DNA from: an uncultured Actinomycetes bacterium
GTDB taxonomy: Bacteria; Actinomycetota; Actinomycetes; Nanopelagicales; Nanopelagicaceae
DNA: 64,000 nucleotides
Direction: 5' to 3'
Assembly: GCA_937876245.1 (NCBI GenBank)
Contig: CALEGP010000038.1
Location: forward strand, 1-64,000
Shown piece after piece: positions 30,602 through 38,627 of this stretch. The notes beneath the pieces are model-generated. The model saw only the letters and a list, made by a program, of their open reading frames with translations. It was not told where the DNA came from and ran no database searches. Made by a program: the position numbers and the translations under genes. Position 1 is the stretch's first letter, and every line of letters begins with the position of its first letter.

Positions 30602-31647
30602 TATTGTTCTGACATTGCAACTAATTGCGCCAGATGAATCACCTTGGTTTTCACTTTAGCTCTGCGAAGTTCAGTAGCAAGTTGACGAGTGCACCCAGGA
30701 TTGAGCGTTGCAATGTAATCCAAATCTAGCTCCTTAATATCTGCGATCTTTTGGCTCACAACTTTTCGGCTATTTTTCTTCTGCAACAGGGCATATGTTC
30801 CTGCAGCGCCGCAGCAGTCGCCAGAACCAGGAACTTCAACATAATCACCAAGTTGTTTTAGAACTTTACGGGGCTCGGCAAATACCCCCATCCCATTTCG
30901 TAAATGACAAGAATCCTGCAATCCCACGCGTATGATGCCTCCATTTTGTGAAATTGGTTTTAAGTTGACTTCACGATTTATCCACCACTCAGAGAATTCT
31001 TGAACCCGATCTCGCCCAATAACCGAAGATAAATGTGCTGCGCAACCGCCCGCAGTTGTAAGTATGGTTCCCGGTAACTTAGCGCCGAGGGCTTGAGCCA
31101 AAGATTTCCCTTTTTCCATATCACCGTTATGAGCGTGTAGTGCGCCGCAACAACCTTGAGTTGAAGAGCAAGAAACTTCAGGAGCAAGTTGGGCAACAGC
31201 TCGACTTACCTCTGGGAAGAGTCGACGCTCAAAGCACCCATACATCAAATGTAGATCTGCCTGGGCCTTACGGTTTTTGGCGACAGGAGAAAAAAGACCA
31301 AGACTCCATATGCCGAACCTATTTCCAACCGCCATAAATAGAGCACGAACAATTAGCGGTCGATTTTTTCCCTGCCAAGTTATCTCACGCATCTCCTCTA
31401 ATAAGACACCGTATTCAACGCCGGCAGGACAGACTGGTTCGCATGCTCGACATCCCAGGCAGAAAGTTGATTCGTTAAGTAGATCAAGGGCTGGCAATTT
31501 ATCGTTCTGTACCGCTCGCATCAGCGTGATTCGACCACGAGGCGATGACTCTTCCTTGCCGGTTAATTGGTAGGTAGGGCAAGCTGGCAAGCAGTAGCCA
31601 CAGGAAATGCAAGGGTCCAATTTGTCTTGGCTAAATTTTTCTCTCAT
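30601..31647 (-). CDS. glcF: Glycolate oxidase iron-sulfur subunit (GlcF-like)
   Basis: The protein has two ferredoxin-type [4Fe-4S] motifs (Cys13/16/19/23 and Cys63/66/69/73) and two C-terminal CCG domains (GCCGALHAHNG, DCCGAAGTY), as in GlcF and related heterodisulfide-reductase-like subunits. It would take electrons from the flavin subunit coded just upstream. At 348 residues it is a little shorter than typical. Its ATG overlaps the glcD stop by 4 nt. Lactate rather than glycolate as substrate cannot be excluded. Confidence 0.9.
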   Translation of the reverse strand: MREKFSQDKLDPCISCGYCLPACPTYQLTGKEESSPRGRITLMRAVQNDKLPALDLLNESTFCLGCRACEPVCPAGVEYGVLLEEMREITWQGKNRPLIVRALFMAVGNRFGIWSLGLFSPVAKNRKAQADLHLMYGCFERRLFPEVSRAVAQLAPEVSCSSTQGCCGALHAHNGDMEKGKSLAQALGAKLPGTILTTAGGCAAHLSSVIGRDRVQEFSEWWINREVNLKPISQNGGIIRVGLQDSCHLRNGMGVFAEPRKVLKQLGDYVEVPGSGDCCGAAGTYALLQKKNSRKVVSQKIADIKELDLDYIATLNPGCTRQLATELRRAKVKTKVIHLAQLVAMSEQ

Positions 31648-33047
31648 GAACCTATCCGTCCCGGATTAAGAATTCCTGCTGGATCGAAAATTTTCTTAAT
31701 ATTGCGTTGCAGTTGCATATTTGGCGCCCCAATTAAACTTTCAAGATACGGTAACTTGGCAGATCCGACGCCGTGCTCACCAGTAATACTTCCACCAAAC
31801 TCAAGAGGTAGAGCGAATATCTCAGAGAGCGCCAGCTCTGCTTTGGCAACTTCCTCGGGGTTATTTCCATCTAAAACTATTGTCGGATGCAGATTTCCAT
31901 CCCCGGCGTGCCCAAAAGTTCCGATGCGAAGGCCATACTTTTTGCCGATTGCTTGGATGCGATTAACCACTTCGGCCATTGCTTTTCTTGGTACTGAAAT
32001 ATCTTCCAGGATAGAGAGAGAGCTTAATCTAGCTAGCGCTGGCAACGAACATCTGCGGGCATAGAGCAGAGCTTCGGCGGCCGCAACATCTGCCGCAAGG
32101 GTAACGCCGCGAGATCCCGGAGATGCCAAGGCTATTTCTGACATTCTGGTAACGCTCTGTTCTATGGAAATTGCATCGCCATCATCGCCGAATAAGAGTA
32201 GCGCTCCAGCTTTTGTGTCCAATCCAAGATGAGCGAAATCTTCTACCGCCACCAGGCAAGTGTTATCTAAGAATTCTAGCGTGGCGGGCAAAATTCCTGA
32301 TGTAATAATTTTTTCGACTGCGCCAGCTGCTGCAGATAAATCTTCGAAGTAAGCGACACCATATTTGGATGCTTCTGGGCGGGGAGCCAGTGCGAGAGTT
32401 ATTTCAGTAAAGACAGCAAGAGTTCCTTCACTTCCAACCAATAATCGAGTGACGTCATAACCGGCGACATCCTTTACTAAACGGCCGCCTGTGCGGATGA
32501 TTTCACCATTACCAAGTACAGCTTCCAGACCAAGAATATAATTTCGAGTTGTTCCATATTTAAGGCCACGTAGGCCACCTGCGCTGGTCGCGACATTTCC
32601 GCCTATCGTGGAAACACTTCGTGAACCTGGATCAGGGATAAAGCGCAAGCCCTGCCTTTCGGCTAATTTGTCTAGGGCTAAATTGGTAACGCCAGGTTGA
32701 ACAACGGCTAGCATTTCAGATTTGGAAACTTCCAATATAGCTTTCATATTTGTCATGCTTAGCACGATTCCGCCATTTAACGGAACGGTCGCCGCGCAGA
32801 GATTACTTCCGGCGCCGCGAGGAATTATTGGAGTTTTTGTATCATGAGCAAATTTAACTGCCTTGGCGACTTCCTCGGTATTCCTCGGCGAAACTATTAC
32901 TTCCGGTAGCCCTTCAAACATTGGAGTCGCATCACGACTATATGCCTGAAGTGAAACCGCGTCACCTCGGACGACTTCGCTGCCAAGAAGGTCAGTTAAT
33001 TTTGCTACTAAATCTGATTCGGACACTAGGCAATTAAACCACTGCAC
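31644..33047 (-). CDS. glcD: FAD-linked glycolate/2-hydroxyacid oxidase subunit (GlcD-like)
   Basis: This flavoprotein of the FAD_binding_4 family has a PP-loop region (PRGAGSNLCAATVPLNGGIVLS) and GSRSVSTIGGNVATSAGG. The C-terminal FAD-linked oxidase domain shows FGHAGDGNLHPTI and GSITGEHGVGSAK. With GlcF it oxidises glycolate or another 2-hydroxyacid and passes electrons toward quinone. Glycolate is a major algal exudate in lakes, which would suit a planktonic cell (inference). The GTG at 33047 directly follows the nnrD stop; a GTG at 33026 is the alternative. Confidence 0.92.
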   Translation of the reverse strand: MQWFNCLVSESDLVAKLTDLLGSEVVRGDAVSLQAYSRDATPMFEGLPEVIVSPRNTEEVAKAVKFAHDTKTPIIPRGAGSNLCAATVPLNGGIVLSMTNMKAILEVSKSEMLAVVQPGVTNLALDKLAERQGLRFIPDPGSRSVSTIGGNVATSAGGLRGLKYGTTRNYILGLEAVLGNGEIIRTGGRLVKDVAGYDVTRLLVGSEGTLAVFTEITLALAPRPEASKYGVAYFEDLSAAAGAVEKIITSGILPATLEFLDNTCLVAVEDFAHLGLDTKAGALLLFGDDGDAISIEQSVTRMSEIALASPGSRGVTLAADVAAAEALLYARRCSLPALARLSSLSILEDISVPRKAMAEVVNRIQAIGKKYGLRIGTFGHAGDGNLHPTIVLDGNNPEEVAKAELALSEIFALPLEFGGSITGEHGVGSAKLPYLESLIGAPNMQLQRNIKKIFDPAGILNPGRIGS

Positions 33048-33887
33048 CTACGCAAGTATCTTGCCGATTGCCTCTGGAATGTAATCGATAATCATCGAAG
33101 CCGATATTGGCCCACCTTTTGAGGCAAGTCGGGCCGCACGATCATGAACAAAGGAGCCAGTGGCGGCGATTTCAGCAAATCTATTACTCGAATTCAATAT
33201 TTCAATTTCACTTGTGGCAGCTATCGCACCAATAATTCCGGCAAGGACATCGCCCGAACCTGCGGTTGAAAGCCAAGGCGTGGCTCTTGGCAGTTCGATT
33301 GTGATATCACCATTGGCTACAAATGTTTTGGCTCCCTTCAATAGGACGGTTACTCCCAGAAGCTGCGTAGCTTTATTGACCCATTCTTTCGGGTTGCTTG
33401 AAACTTTATCCGAAGAAACTTTGACTCCTTGCTTGCTCAAAAGTTTCGCGAGCTCACCAGCATGAGGTGTTATCAAAGTTGGTTGCTCTAACTTGCCGAC
33501 CAATGAGAGCGCACCAGCATCCAAGATAGTTGGAACGCTCTGTCTCTCAATTACTTTAAACCAGCGATGGCGCAACCAGGTTGTGAAATCATCAAATCTA
33601 TTTCCAACAATTCCCGAACCTGCAAGCCAGGCGTTGACAAGTCCAGGTTGAACAATAACCTCAGGAGAGCTATGCAGAACTAAATGCGCTAGGCCAGAGG
33701 AGCTGTAAAAACGAACCATTCCAACTCCGGTTGCAACTGCGGCTCTTGTGGTTAATACCGCAGCCCCTGGATATTGCGCCGAGCCTGAAATAACTCCCAA
33801 GACTCCTCTTGAATATTTGTGGTCAAATTCATCTGGAATCATTAGACACTTCTTGGCACGCACCGCGCTCCAAACCAAAGTTTTCAT
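33048..33887 (-). CDS. nnrD: ADP-dependent NAD(P)H-hydrate dehydratase
   Basis: This enzyme repairs the hydrated, damaged forms of NADH and NADPH. The 279-residue protein has the YjeF_C ribokinase-like fold with RGVLGVISGSAQYPGAAVLTTRAA-type glycine-rich start, LDAGAL, LITPHAGE, VLLKG and the catalytic AGSGDVLAG. The NnrE (epimerase) half often fused in front is absent, so the epimerase must be separate. It is the first gene of the minus-strand run that ends with galK. Confidence 0.9.
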   Translation of the reverse strand: MKTLVWSAVRAKKCLMIPDEFDHKYSRGVLGVISGSAQYPGAAVLTTRAAVATGVGMVRFYSSSGLAHLVLHSSPEVIVQPGLVNAWLAGSGIVGNRFDDFTTWLRHRWFKVIERQSVPTILDAGALSLVGKLEQPTLITPHAGELAKLLSKQGVKVSSDKVSSNPKEWVNKATQLLGVTVLLKGAKTFVANGDITIELPRATPWLSTAGSGDVLAGIIGAIAATSEIEILNSSNRFAEIAATGSFVHDRAARLASKGGPISASMIIDYIPEAIGKILA

Positions 33888-33939
33888 CTCATTATTCTAA
33901 AGCAATTAAAGAGAAGAGATATTGTATAGAGCCATCGTG

Positions 33940-34007
33940 AGCGATGCCTCTACTTTCTAGGCATTTGCGCTGGTAGGGCTACATAATTATTTCGTAGGGG
34001 AGTAGCC
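33940..34007 (+). promoter_or_regulatory. Upstream region of the aldolase gene with inverted and direct repeats
   Basis: A hairpin (agcg-atgcct with aggcat-ttg-cgct) spans 33940-33971. Beyond it GTAGGG occurs twice, 21 bp apart (33973 and 33994), and GGCTAC at 33977 is inverted as GTAGCC at 34002. The repeats lie 40-80 nt before the start, where a regulator could bind. Binding is inferred only from symmetry. Confidence 0.35.
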
Positions 34008-34050
34008 TGTGAATGTAATTAATGGGCAGTAATAGGGAAATGAGAGAAAC

Positions 34051-34938
34051 ATGAACGCTCAACAACTCGAACAGATGCGCAATGGTAAAGGATTCATAGC
34101 AGCTCTTGATCAGAGCGGTGGAAGCACACCAAAGGCGTTGAAGCTATATGGTGTGGAAGAGAGCGCTTACGCCAGCCAAGAAGAGATGTTCGACTTGGTC
34201 CACCAAATGCGCGCCAGAATAATTGAGAGTCCAGTATTTAAAAAAGATCGAATCCTTGGCGTAATTTTATTTGAGATGACTATGAACAGAGAAGTAGCAG
34301 GTCTAGGTAGCGCCGAGTACCTGTGGCGAAATAAAGGGATTGTTCCATTCCTTAAAATTGATAATGGACTTTCAGAGCAGGAAAATGGCGTGCAATTAAT
34401 GAAGCCGATACCAGAGCTTGCTGCTCGACTAGAAAGCGCGAAGAAACATGAAGTATTTGGTACAAAAATGCGATCCGTAATTAAGTTGGCAAATGTTGCA
34501 GGGATCGAGGCCTGCGTGGATCAACAATTTGAAATTGGCCAAATCGTACTGGCCGCCGGTTTAGTGCCGATTTTGGAACCAGAAGTAGATATAAATAGTT
34601 CAGAAAAAAGTGAGGCAGAAGAAATTTTGAAAGCCTCCCTGTTAAAACATCTGGACTCGCTAGATGTTTCGCAGAGCGTCATGCTGAAGTTGACTTTGCC
34701 AGATAAAGAGGGCTTTTATTCAGATTTGGTTTCCCACCCACGAGTTCTGCGAATTGTTGCACTTTCAGGTGGCTACTCTCGAGAAAAAGCTAATTCGATA
34801 CTTACCAAGAATCCCTCATTGATTGCTAGCTTCTCTCGTGCGTTAACTGAAGGTTTAGGAGTCAAGCAAACTGACGTGCAATTCAACGAGTTACTAAATT
34901 CCTCTATTCAAAGCATTTATGAGGCATCAATTACATAG
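34051..34938 (+). CDS. fda: Class I fructose-bisphosphate aldolase
   Basis: The enzyme splits fructose-1,6-bisphosphate to dihydroxyacetone phosphate and glyceraldehyde-3-phosphate through a Lys Schiff base. The 295-residue protein begins with GFIAALDQSGGSTPKAL, continues with the FKKDRILGVILFEMTM segment and RSVIKLAN, and has VMLKLTLP, a good candidate for the Schiff-base Lys. This is the short bacterial class I type seen in staphylococci and some actinobacteria. It stands alone, with a 163-bp repeat-bearing upstream region and no co-directed gene close downstream. Confidence 0.92.
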   Translation: MNAQQLEQMRNGKGFIAALDQSGGSTPKALKLYGVEESAYASQEEMFDLVHQMRARIIESPVFKKDRILGVILFEMTMNREVAGLGSAEYLWRNKGIVPFLKIDNGLSEQENGVQLMKPIPELAARLESAKKHEVFGTKMRSVIKLANVAGIEACVDQQFEIGQIVLAAGLVPILEPEVDINSSEKSEAEEILKASLLKHLDSLDVSQSVMLKLTLPDKEGFYSDLVSHPRVLRIVALSGGYSREKANSILTKNPSLIASFSRALTEGLGVKQTDVQFNELLNSSIQSIYEASIT

Positions 34939-35047
34939 CAAAAGTAGGAACCGGCACATGTGTGATGCTGACAAATTTGAATCTAGCGAGGAGCGAGGTT
35001 TGGCCCTCTACCGAATTGAAGACCAGGCCCAATTCATAAACTAAACT

Positions 35048-35145
35048 TTGACAGTAGTTGACAGGTGCTAGCACTCATATGATTTCGATTTGGCAAAATT
35101 CTCAATGGTTACTCACTAAAATTGTAGTTTCGAAACTTCCATTTT
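35048..35145 (+). promoter_or_regulatory. Upstream region of the DUF2249-dosR operon with a 28-bp imperfect palindrome
   Basis: Two copies of TTGACAG (35048, 35058) are spaced by one helical turn. A TATGAT hexamer is at 35078. Further down, 35118-35145 is a 28-bp dyad centred on AGTTTC|GAAACT, with 12 of 14 pairs matching and outer arms AAAAT/ATTTT. It lies 35-62 bp before the start codon. I do not recognise the operator class. Confidence 0.45.
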
Positions 35146-35179
35146 GGTTCAGTTTCACTCTGATTAGAATTGAGACGAT

Positions 35180-35485
35180 ATGCAAGATTTAACAATTACA
35201 CAAGCACCACATAAGGCCAATTCTCATTCCTGTCGTTGCGGCGAGGATGCCTCAGATTCATATCCAGAGCTTGATGCTAGAAATATTCCGTCCGCAATTA
35301 GACATCCGGCAATTTTTGGCGTTCTAGATTCATTACTTTTGGGGTCTGGTTTCGTTTTGATAGCGCCACATAAACCGGTCCCTCTGTTATCTCAGGTGGA
35401 GAAGAAGTTTCCTGGATTATTTGAAGTTAGTTTCATTAACGAAACGCCAGAAAATTTCCGTGTTCAATTTATTCGTAAAATTTAG
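35180..35485 (+). CDS. DUF2249 domain protein
   Basis: The 101-residue protein has a short N-terminal HSCRCGED cluster and then the DUF2249 core: ELDARNIPSAIRHPAIFGVLDSL, an APHKPVPLLSQ segment, and EVSFINETPENFRVQF. The family recurs beside genes of anaerobic nitrogen-oxide respiration, but its biochemistry is unsettled. The Cys/His cluster could bind a metal. It is 9 nt upstream of the response regulator, so the two form an operon. Confidence 0.85.
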   Translation: MQDLTITQAPHKANSHSCRCGEDASDSYPELDARNIPSAIRHPAIFGVLDSLLLGSGFVLIAPHKPVPLLSQVEKKFPGLFEVSFINETPENFRVQFIRKI

Positions 35486-35494
35486 GGCGAGCTT

Positions 35495-36136
35495 GTGGTA
35501 ACAAGTGTTTTTGTTGTAGATGATCACGAACTGGTGAGAAAAGGGTTAATTGATTTGATTAACCATGAGGATGATCTTCGAGTCGCCGGAAGCGCATCAA
35601 GTGTTTGCGAATCGTTAGAGAGATTCGAGGAGAGTCAGGCGGATGTGGCAGTACTGGATATTCGACTTGCAGACGGTTCTGGAGTAGATCTATGTCGAGA
35701 GCTTCTAGCTCTGAGCCCTCAACTTCGCGTACTAATGCTCACCTCCTTCGAAAGCGATGAGGCGTTATTGGGATCAATGCTGAACGGCGCCCATGGGTAT
35801 TTGTTAAAAGATATTCGCAATCTGGAACTTTTGTCGGCAATCAGGAAAGTTGCAGCAGGAGAAAGCCTGCTAGATAGTTTGGCAGTTTCAGCAGTTACTA
35901 GTCGTTTGCGGAAGAATAATAATCCGGCCAGCGAAATGTATGAACTCACGGAACAAGAACAGCGAGTGCTTGAACACATTGGGAAGGGCATGACTAATCG
36001 TGAAATTTCCAGATCTATGTTCTTGGCGGAAAAAACGGTTAAAAATTATGTTTCTTCGCTTTTGAGGAAACTCGGCCTTGAACGTCGCACTCAAGTTGCC
36101 GCTTTGGCGGTTCGTCTCGGAGTTAATAGACAGTGA
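35495..36136 (+). CDS. DosR/DevR-like LuxR-type response regulator
   Basis: The 213-residue protein has a receiver domain with Asp9-Asp10, phosphoacceptor Asp55, Thr83 and Lys105. The C-terminal LuxR-type helix-turn-helix follows. Its recognition part MFLAEKTVKNYVS followed by LGLERRTQ is nearly identical to mycobacterial DosR/DevR as I recall it, more than to enteric NarL. It likely activates the nitrate genes when its kinase senses low O2, NO or CO. The partner kinase lies 2 nt away, convergent. The start is GTG at 35495. Confidence 0.9.
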   Translation: MVTSVFVVDDHELVRKGLIDLINHEDDLRVAGSASSVCESLERFEESQADVAVLDIRLADGSGVDLCRELLALSPQLRVLMLTSFESDEALLGSMLNGAHGYLLKDIRNLELLSAIRKVAAGESLLDSLAVSAVTSRLRKNNNPASEMYELTEQEQRVLEHIGKGMTNREISRSMFLAEKTVKNYVSSLLRKLGLERRTQVAALAVRLGVNRQ

Positions 36137-36138
36137 AG

Positions 36139-37248
36139 TTAGAGACTTGCTCGCCAAATAGCTCTTGTTCCACCGTTGCCACCTTGAATTCTTGCAATTT
36201 CAAATTCCCCACCTCGCTCCAAGGCGCGTTTTTCCAAGTTAAGTAATCCGCTTCTTCTTGTGCTTTCGTTATATCCCATCCCGTTGTCTACAACTCTAAC
36301 TTCACAATATGTCTGATTTGCCATTATGAGAAGCTCAATAGATGACGCACTCGCATGACGAATTGAATTAGTAATTAACTCTCGTATCACGGGGATAATT
36401 TGAGCAGATAGATCTGCTCCAATTACCGAATCCACGGGCCCCTCAAATTTCAGGGCAATTCTGAAACCAGCTATTGAACTCAATGAAACTATTTCACTCT
36501 TCACTTGTGTTCGGAGATCCTTGATTGGAAGATGTTCTTGAAGTGCGAAAATAGTGGAGCGAATCTGTTGGACAGTTGCATCCAATCCGTCCATACTCTC
36601 CTTAACTTTAGGGAGATAGATTTGCGGAAGCGTGGAGTCTGATTCAAGAGATCGCATAGAGAGGCCGATTGCAAAAAGTCTTTGGATAACCAAATCATGT
36701 AGATCGCGCGCTATCCGCTCGCGTTCAGCCAGGAGGTCAACTTGGTTTCTAGCAACCTGTCCGCGATAACTGTCTATTGCAACTCCTGCAGCAGATGCTA
36801 AAACAACGACGAGTTGCTCATCTTCTTCGGTGAAATCCTGACCATTCCGTTTTTCGGTAAGGTAGAGGCTTCCGTAAATTTCCTCACGAATTCTAATTGG
36901 TACTCCTAAAAATCCAGACATCGAAGGGTGGTTTTTAGGAAAACCGATCGAGGCAGGATGATCGCTTAGAACAGGAATGCGCAATGGCGTGGGGTGCTTT
37001 AGAAGGTGACCCAACAACCCTTTTCCCTCTGGGAAGGTCGGTATTTCATCGGCCGTTTCTTCAGATATTCCTACATAAGTAAATTCTTCTAGAGAACCGT
37101 CTGGACTTATGGAACCCAGCGCCCCATAAGTGCAATCGGTAATTTCGACAGCATTTTGAATTAAACGAAGAAGGGAGGTTTTCAGGTCCTTCCCTTTTGC
37201 AACGTCCATGATCGCCTCAGAGAGCACGCTTAAGCGAGTCAGATTCAT
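36139..37248 (-). CDS. Single-GAF DosS/DosT-like haem sensor histidine kinase
   Basis: The 369-residue protein has one GAF domain (about 14-165), a HisKA_3 dimerisation box with phospho-His184 (ERIARDLHDLVIQRLFAIGLS), and an HATPase domain at about 260-369 (ELITNSIRHA, DNGMGY). The segment NHPSM-x2-FLGVP puts His107 at the position of the haem-ligand His149 of M. tuberculosis DosS. Tyr129 in SLYLTEK falls at the position of the distal Tyr171. DosS and DosT carry two GAF domains; this one has only the haem type. No membrane helix is seen, so it is cytoplasmic. It follows narK2 by 36 nt. Confidence 0.88.
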   Translation of the reverse strand: MNLTRLSVLSEAIMDVAKGKDLKTSLLRLIQNAVEITDCTYGALGSISPDGSLEEFTYVGISEETADEIPTFPEGKGLLGHLLKHPTPLRIPVLSDHPASIGFPKNHPSMSGFLGVPIRIREEIYGSLYLTEKRNGQDFTEEDEQLVVVLASAAGVAIDSYRGQVARNQVDLLAERERIARDLHDLVIQRLFAIGLSMRSLESDSTLPQIYLPKVKESMDGLDATVQQIRSTIFALQEHLPIKDLRTQVKSEIVSLSSIAGFRIALKFEGPVDSVIGADLSAQIIPVIRELITNSIRHASASSIELLIMANQTYCEVRVVDNGMGYNESTRRSGLLNLEKRALERGGEFEIARIQGGNGGTRAIWRASL

Positions 37249-37284
37249 AGCGCAATTCTCTCGAAAATTACCTCAAATGACGAG

Positions 37285-38625
37285 TTAGCTTTTCGCTTCT
37301 GCATTTACACGCGCATAAAACCACCAGGCTATTCCAGCGCCAACTATGGAAAAGGCGCTGATGGCAAGAAAGAAGTTCTCTGGCGCAAAAATGGATAGCA
37401 GCACTCCGAAAATAAACGGCCCAAATGCGGCAATTGCCGCAGTCCAGCCAAGTACGCCACCCGCCTGTCTAGGCGCAAAAATCATTGGCATCTGTTTAAA
37501 CGTGCTGGCATTCCCAACGCCCGTGAAGAAGAAGATCACCATCATTCCCCAGAAAAATGGGGCAAAGTCGGCAGAACTATCAGGGGATAGGTGGCCACTT
37601 GTAAAGAGTGCGGCGGCTGCAATTCCTACTCCAGAGAAACAAGTCAATATTCCGCCACCAATTCGATCGGCAAGTGGTCCACTTACTACACGAGCCACAG
37701 AACCAACCAATGGACCGAAGAAAGCGTATTTAACCGGGTCAGGAGCATTTGCAAATTCACCGAATAAGTTCTTTATAAGAAGTCCAAATTGTGCTGCAAA
37801 CCCGGAGAAAGTTCCGAAGGTCATGAAGTAAAGAAAGGTCATTAGCCAAGTGTGCCGGTTATTGAATATATCGAGCTGATCGCGAATTCCTCGAGACTTG
37901 ACTGGAACGCTTTTTAGCAGCAACCAGGAAAGTATCACTGACACTAGTACAAAGGGGATCCAAATTAGTCCAGCATTTTGGTACCACACATCTTTATCAA
38001 TATTCTTTGTGGCATCCACGAAACGTTGCGGAGCGCCAAATGTAGCGCCAAACATGGCCGAGCCAACGATAACGGGCGTCAAGAATTGAATGATGCTTAC
38101 GCCAAAGTTACCAACTCCTGCCTGAATTCCAAGAGCCAATCCCTGTTTTGATCGTGGGAAGAAGTAGGAAGTGCTTGGCATAAACCCCGAGAAAACACCA
38201 CCTCCAATTCCCGCCAGGAATGCAAGTGCTAGTAATGCAACATATGGAGTGGAAGGCGTACGAATTACAAGCGCCCAACCAATCAAAGGCAAGAGTAAGA
38301 GCGCTGTTGAGTAGGTAACCAATTTTCGTGTTCCAAGTATTGGTGGCAAAAACATCCAAATTAATCGTAAGCCACCGCCAGCTAGACCCGGCATCGCTGC
38401 CAACCAATACAGCTCCTTCTTTGATAAATCAAAACCTAAGTTATTCAATTTTGGGGCGAGTGCTGAAACAAGGAACCAACTCATAAAGCCGAGGGTTAGG
38501 GCATAAGTTGTCACCCACAAAGTTTTCCAAGCAATCTTGGAGTCCCACTCTCCCTCGATATTCGGGTCCCAAGAGGTAAGCCATTCGGAGGACTTGCCAG
38601 TGGGATTCGAGTTACTTGTTGACAT
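37285..38625 (-). CDS. narK2: Nitrate/nitrite transporter, NarK2 type
   Basis: This 446-residue major facilitator has 12 predicted helices and an extended N-terminus ending in WLTSWDPNIEGEWD. The nitrate signature GGGVFSGFMPSTSYFFPRSKQG and GIQAGVGNFGVS identify the NarK2 type, usually a nitrate/nitrite antiporter. It would bring nitrate to the cytoplasmic NarG site and remove nitrite. It starts 2 nt after narK1 stops. In mycobacteria narK2 belongs to the DosR regulon, which fits the neighbouring kinase. Confidence 0.92.
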   Translation of the reverse strand: MSTSNSNPTGKSSEWLTSWDPNIEGEWDSKIAWKTLWVTTYALTLGFMSWFLVSALAPKLNNLGFDLSKKELYWLAAMPGLAGGGLRLIWMFLPPILGTRKLVTYSTALLLLPLIGWALVIRTPSTPYVALLALAFLAGIGGGVFSGFMPSTSYFFPRSKQGLALGIQAGVGNFGVSIIQFLTPVIVGSAMFGATFGAPQRFVDATKNIDKDVWYQNAGLIWIPFVLVSVILSWLLLKSVPVKSRGIRDQLDIFNNRHTWLMTFLYFMTFGTFSGFAAQFGLLIKNLFGEFANAPDPVKYAFFGPLVGSVARVVSGPLADRIGGGILTCFSGVGIAAAALFTSGHLSPDSSADFAPFFWGMMVIFFFTGVGNASTFKQMPMIFAPRQAGGVLGWTAAIAAFGPFIFGVLLSIFAPENFFLAISAFSIVGAGIAWWFYARVNAEAKS

Positions 38626-38627
38626 TT

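Noticed and set aside
35008-35017. 10-bp ctaccgaatt identical to part of tRNA-Met (52429-52438), possible att duplicate
   Set aside because: Too short, corresponds to the anticodon-stem side and not the 3' end, and such a match is expected by chance now and then in a search of this size.
34958-35044. 28-codon frame starting MCDADKFESS between aldolase and the DUF2249 gene
   Set aside because: No ribosome site, no known family and no coupling to a neighbour.
35058-35076. TTGACAGGTGCTAGCACTC resembling a groES-type promoter with a CIRCE half-site
   Set aside because: Only one half of CIRCE (CTAGCACTC) is present; no GAGTGCTAA partner follows, and the downstream gene is not a chaperonin.
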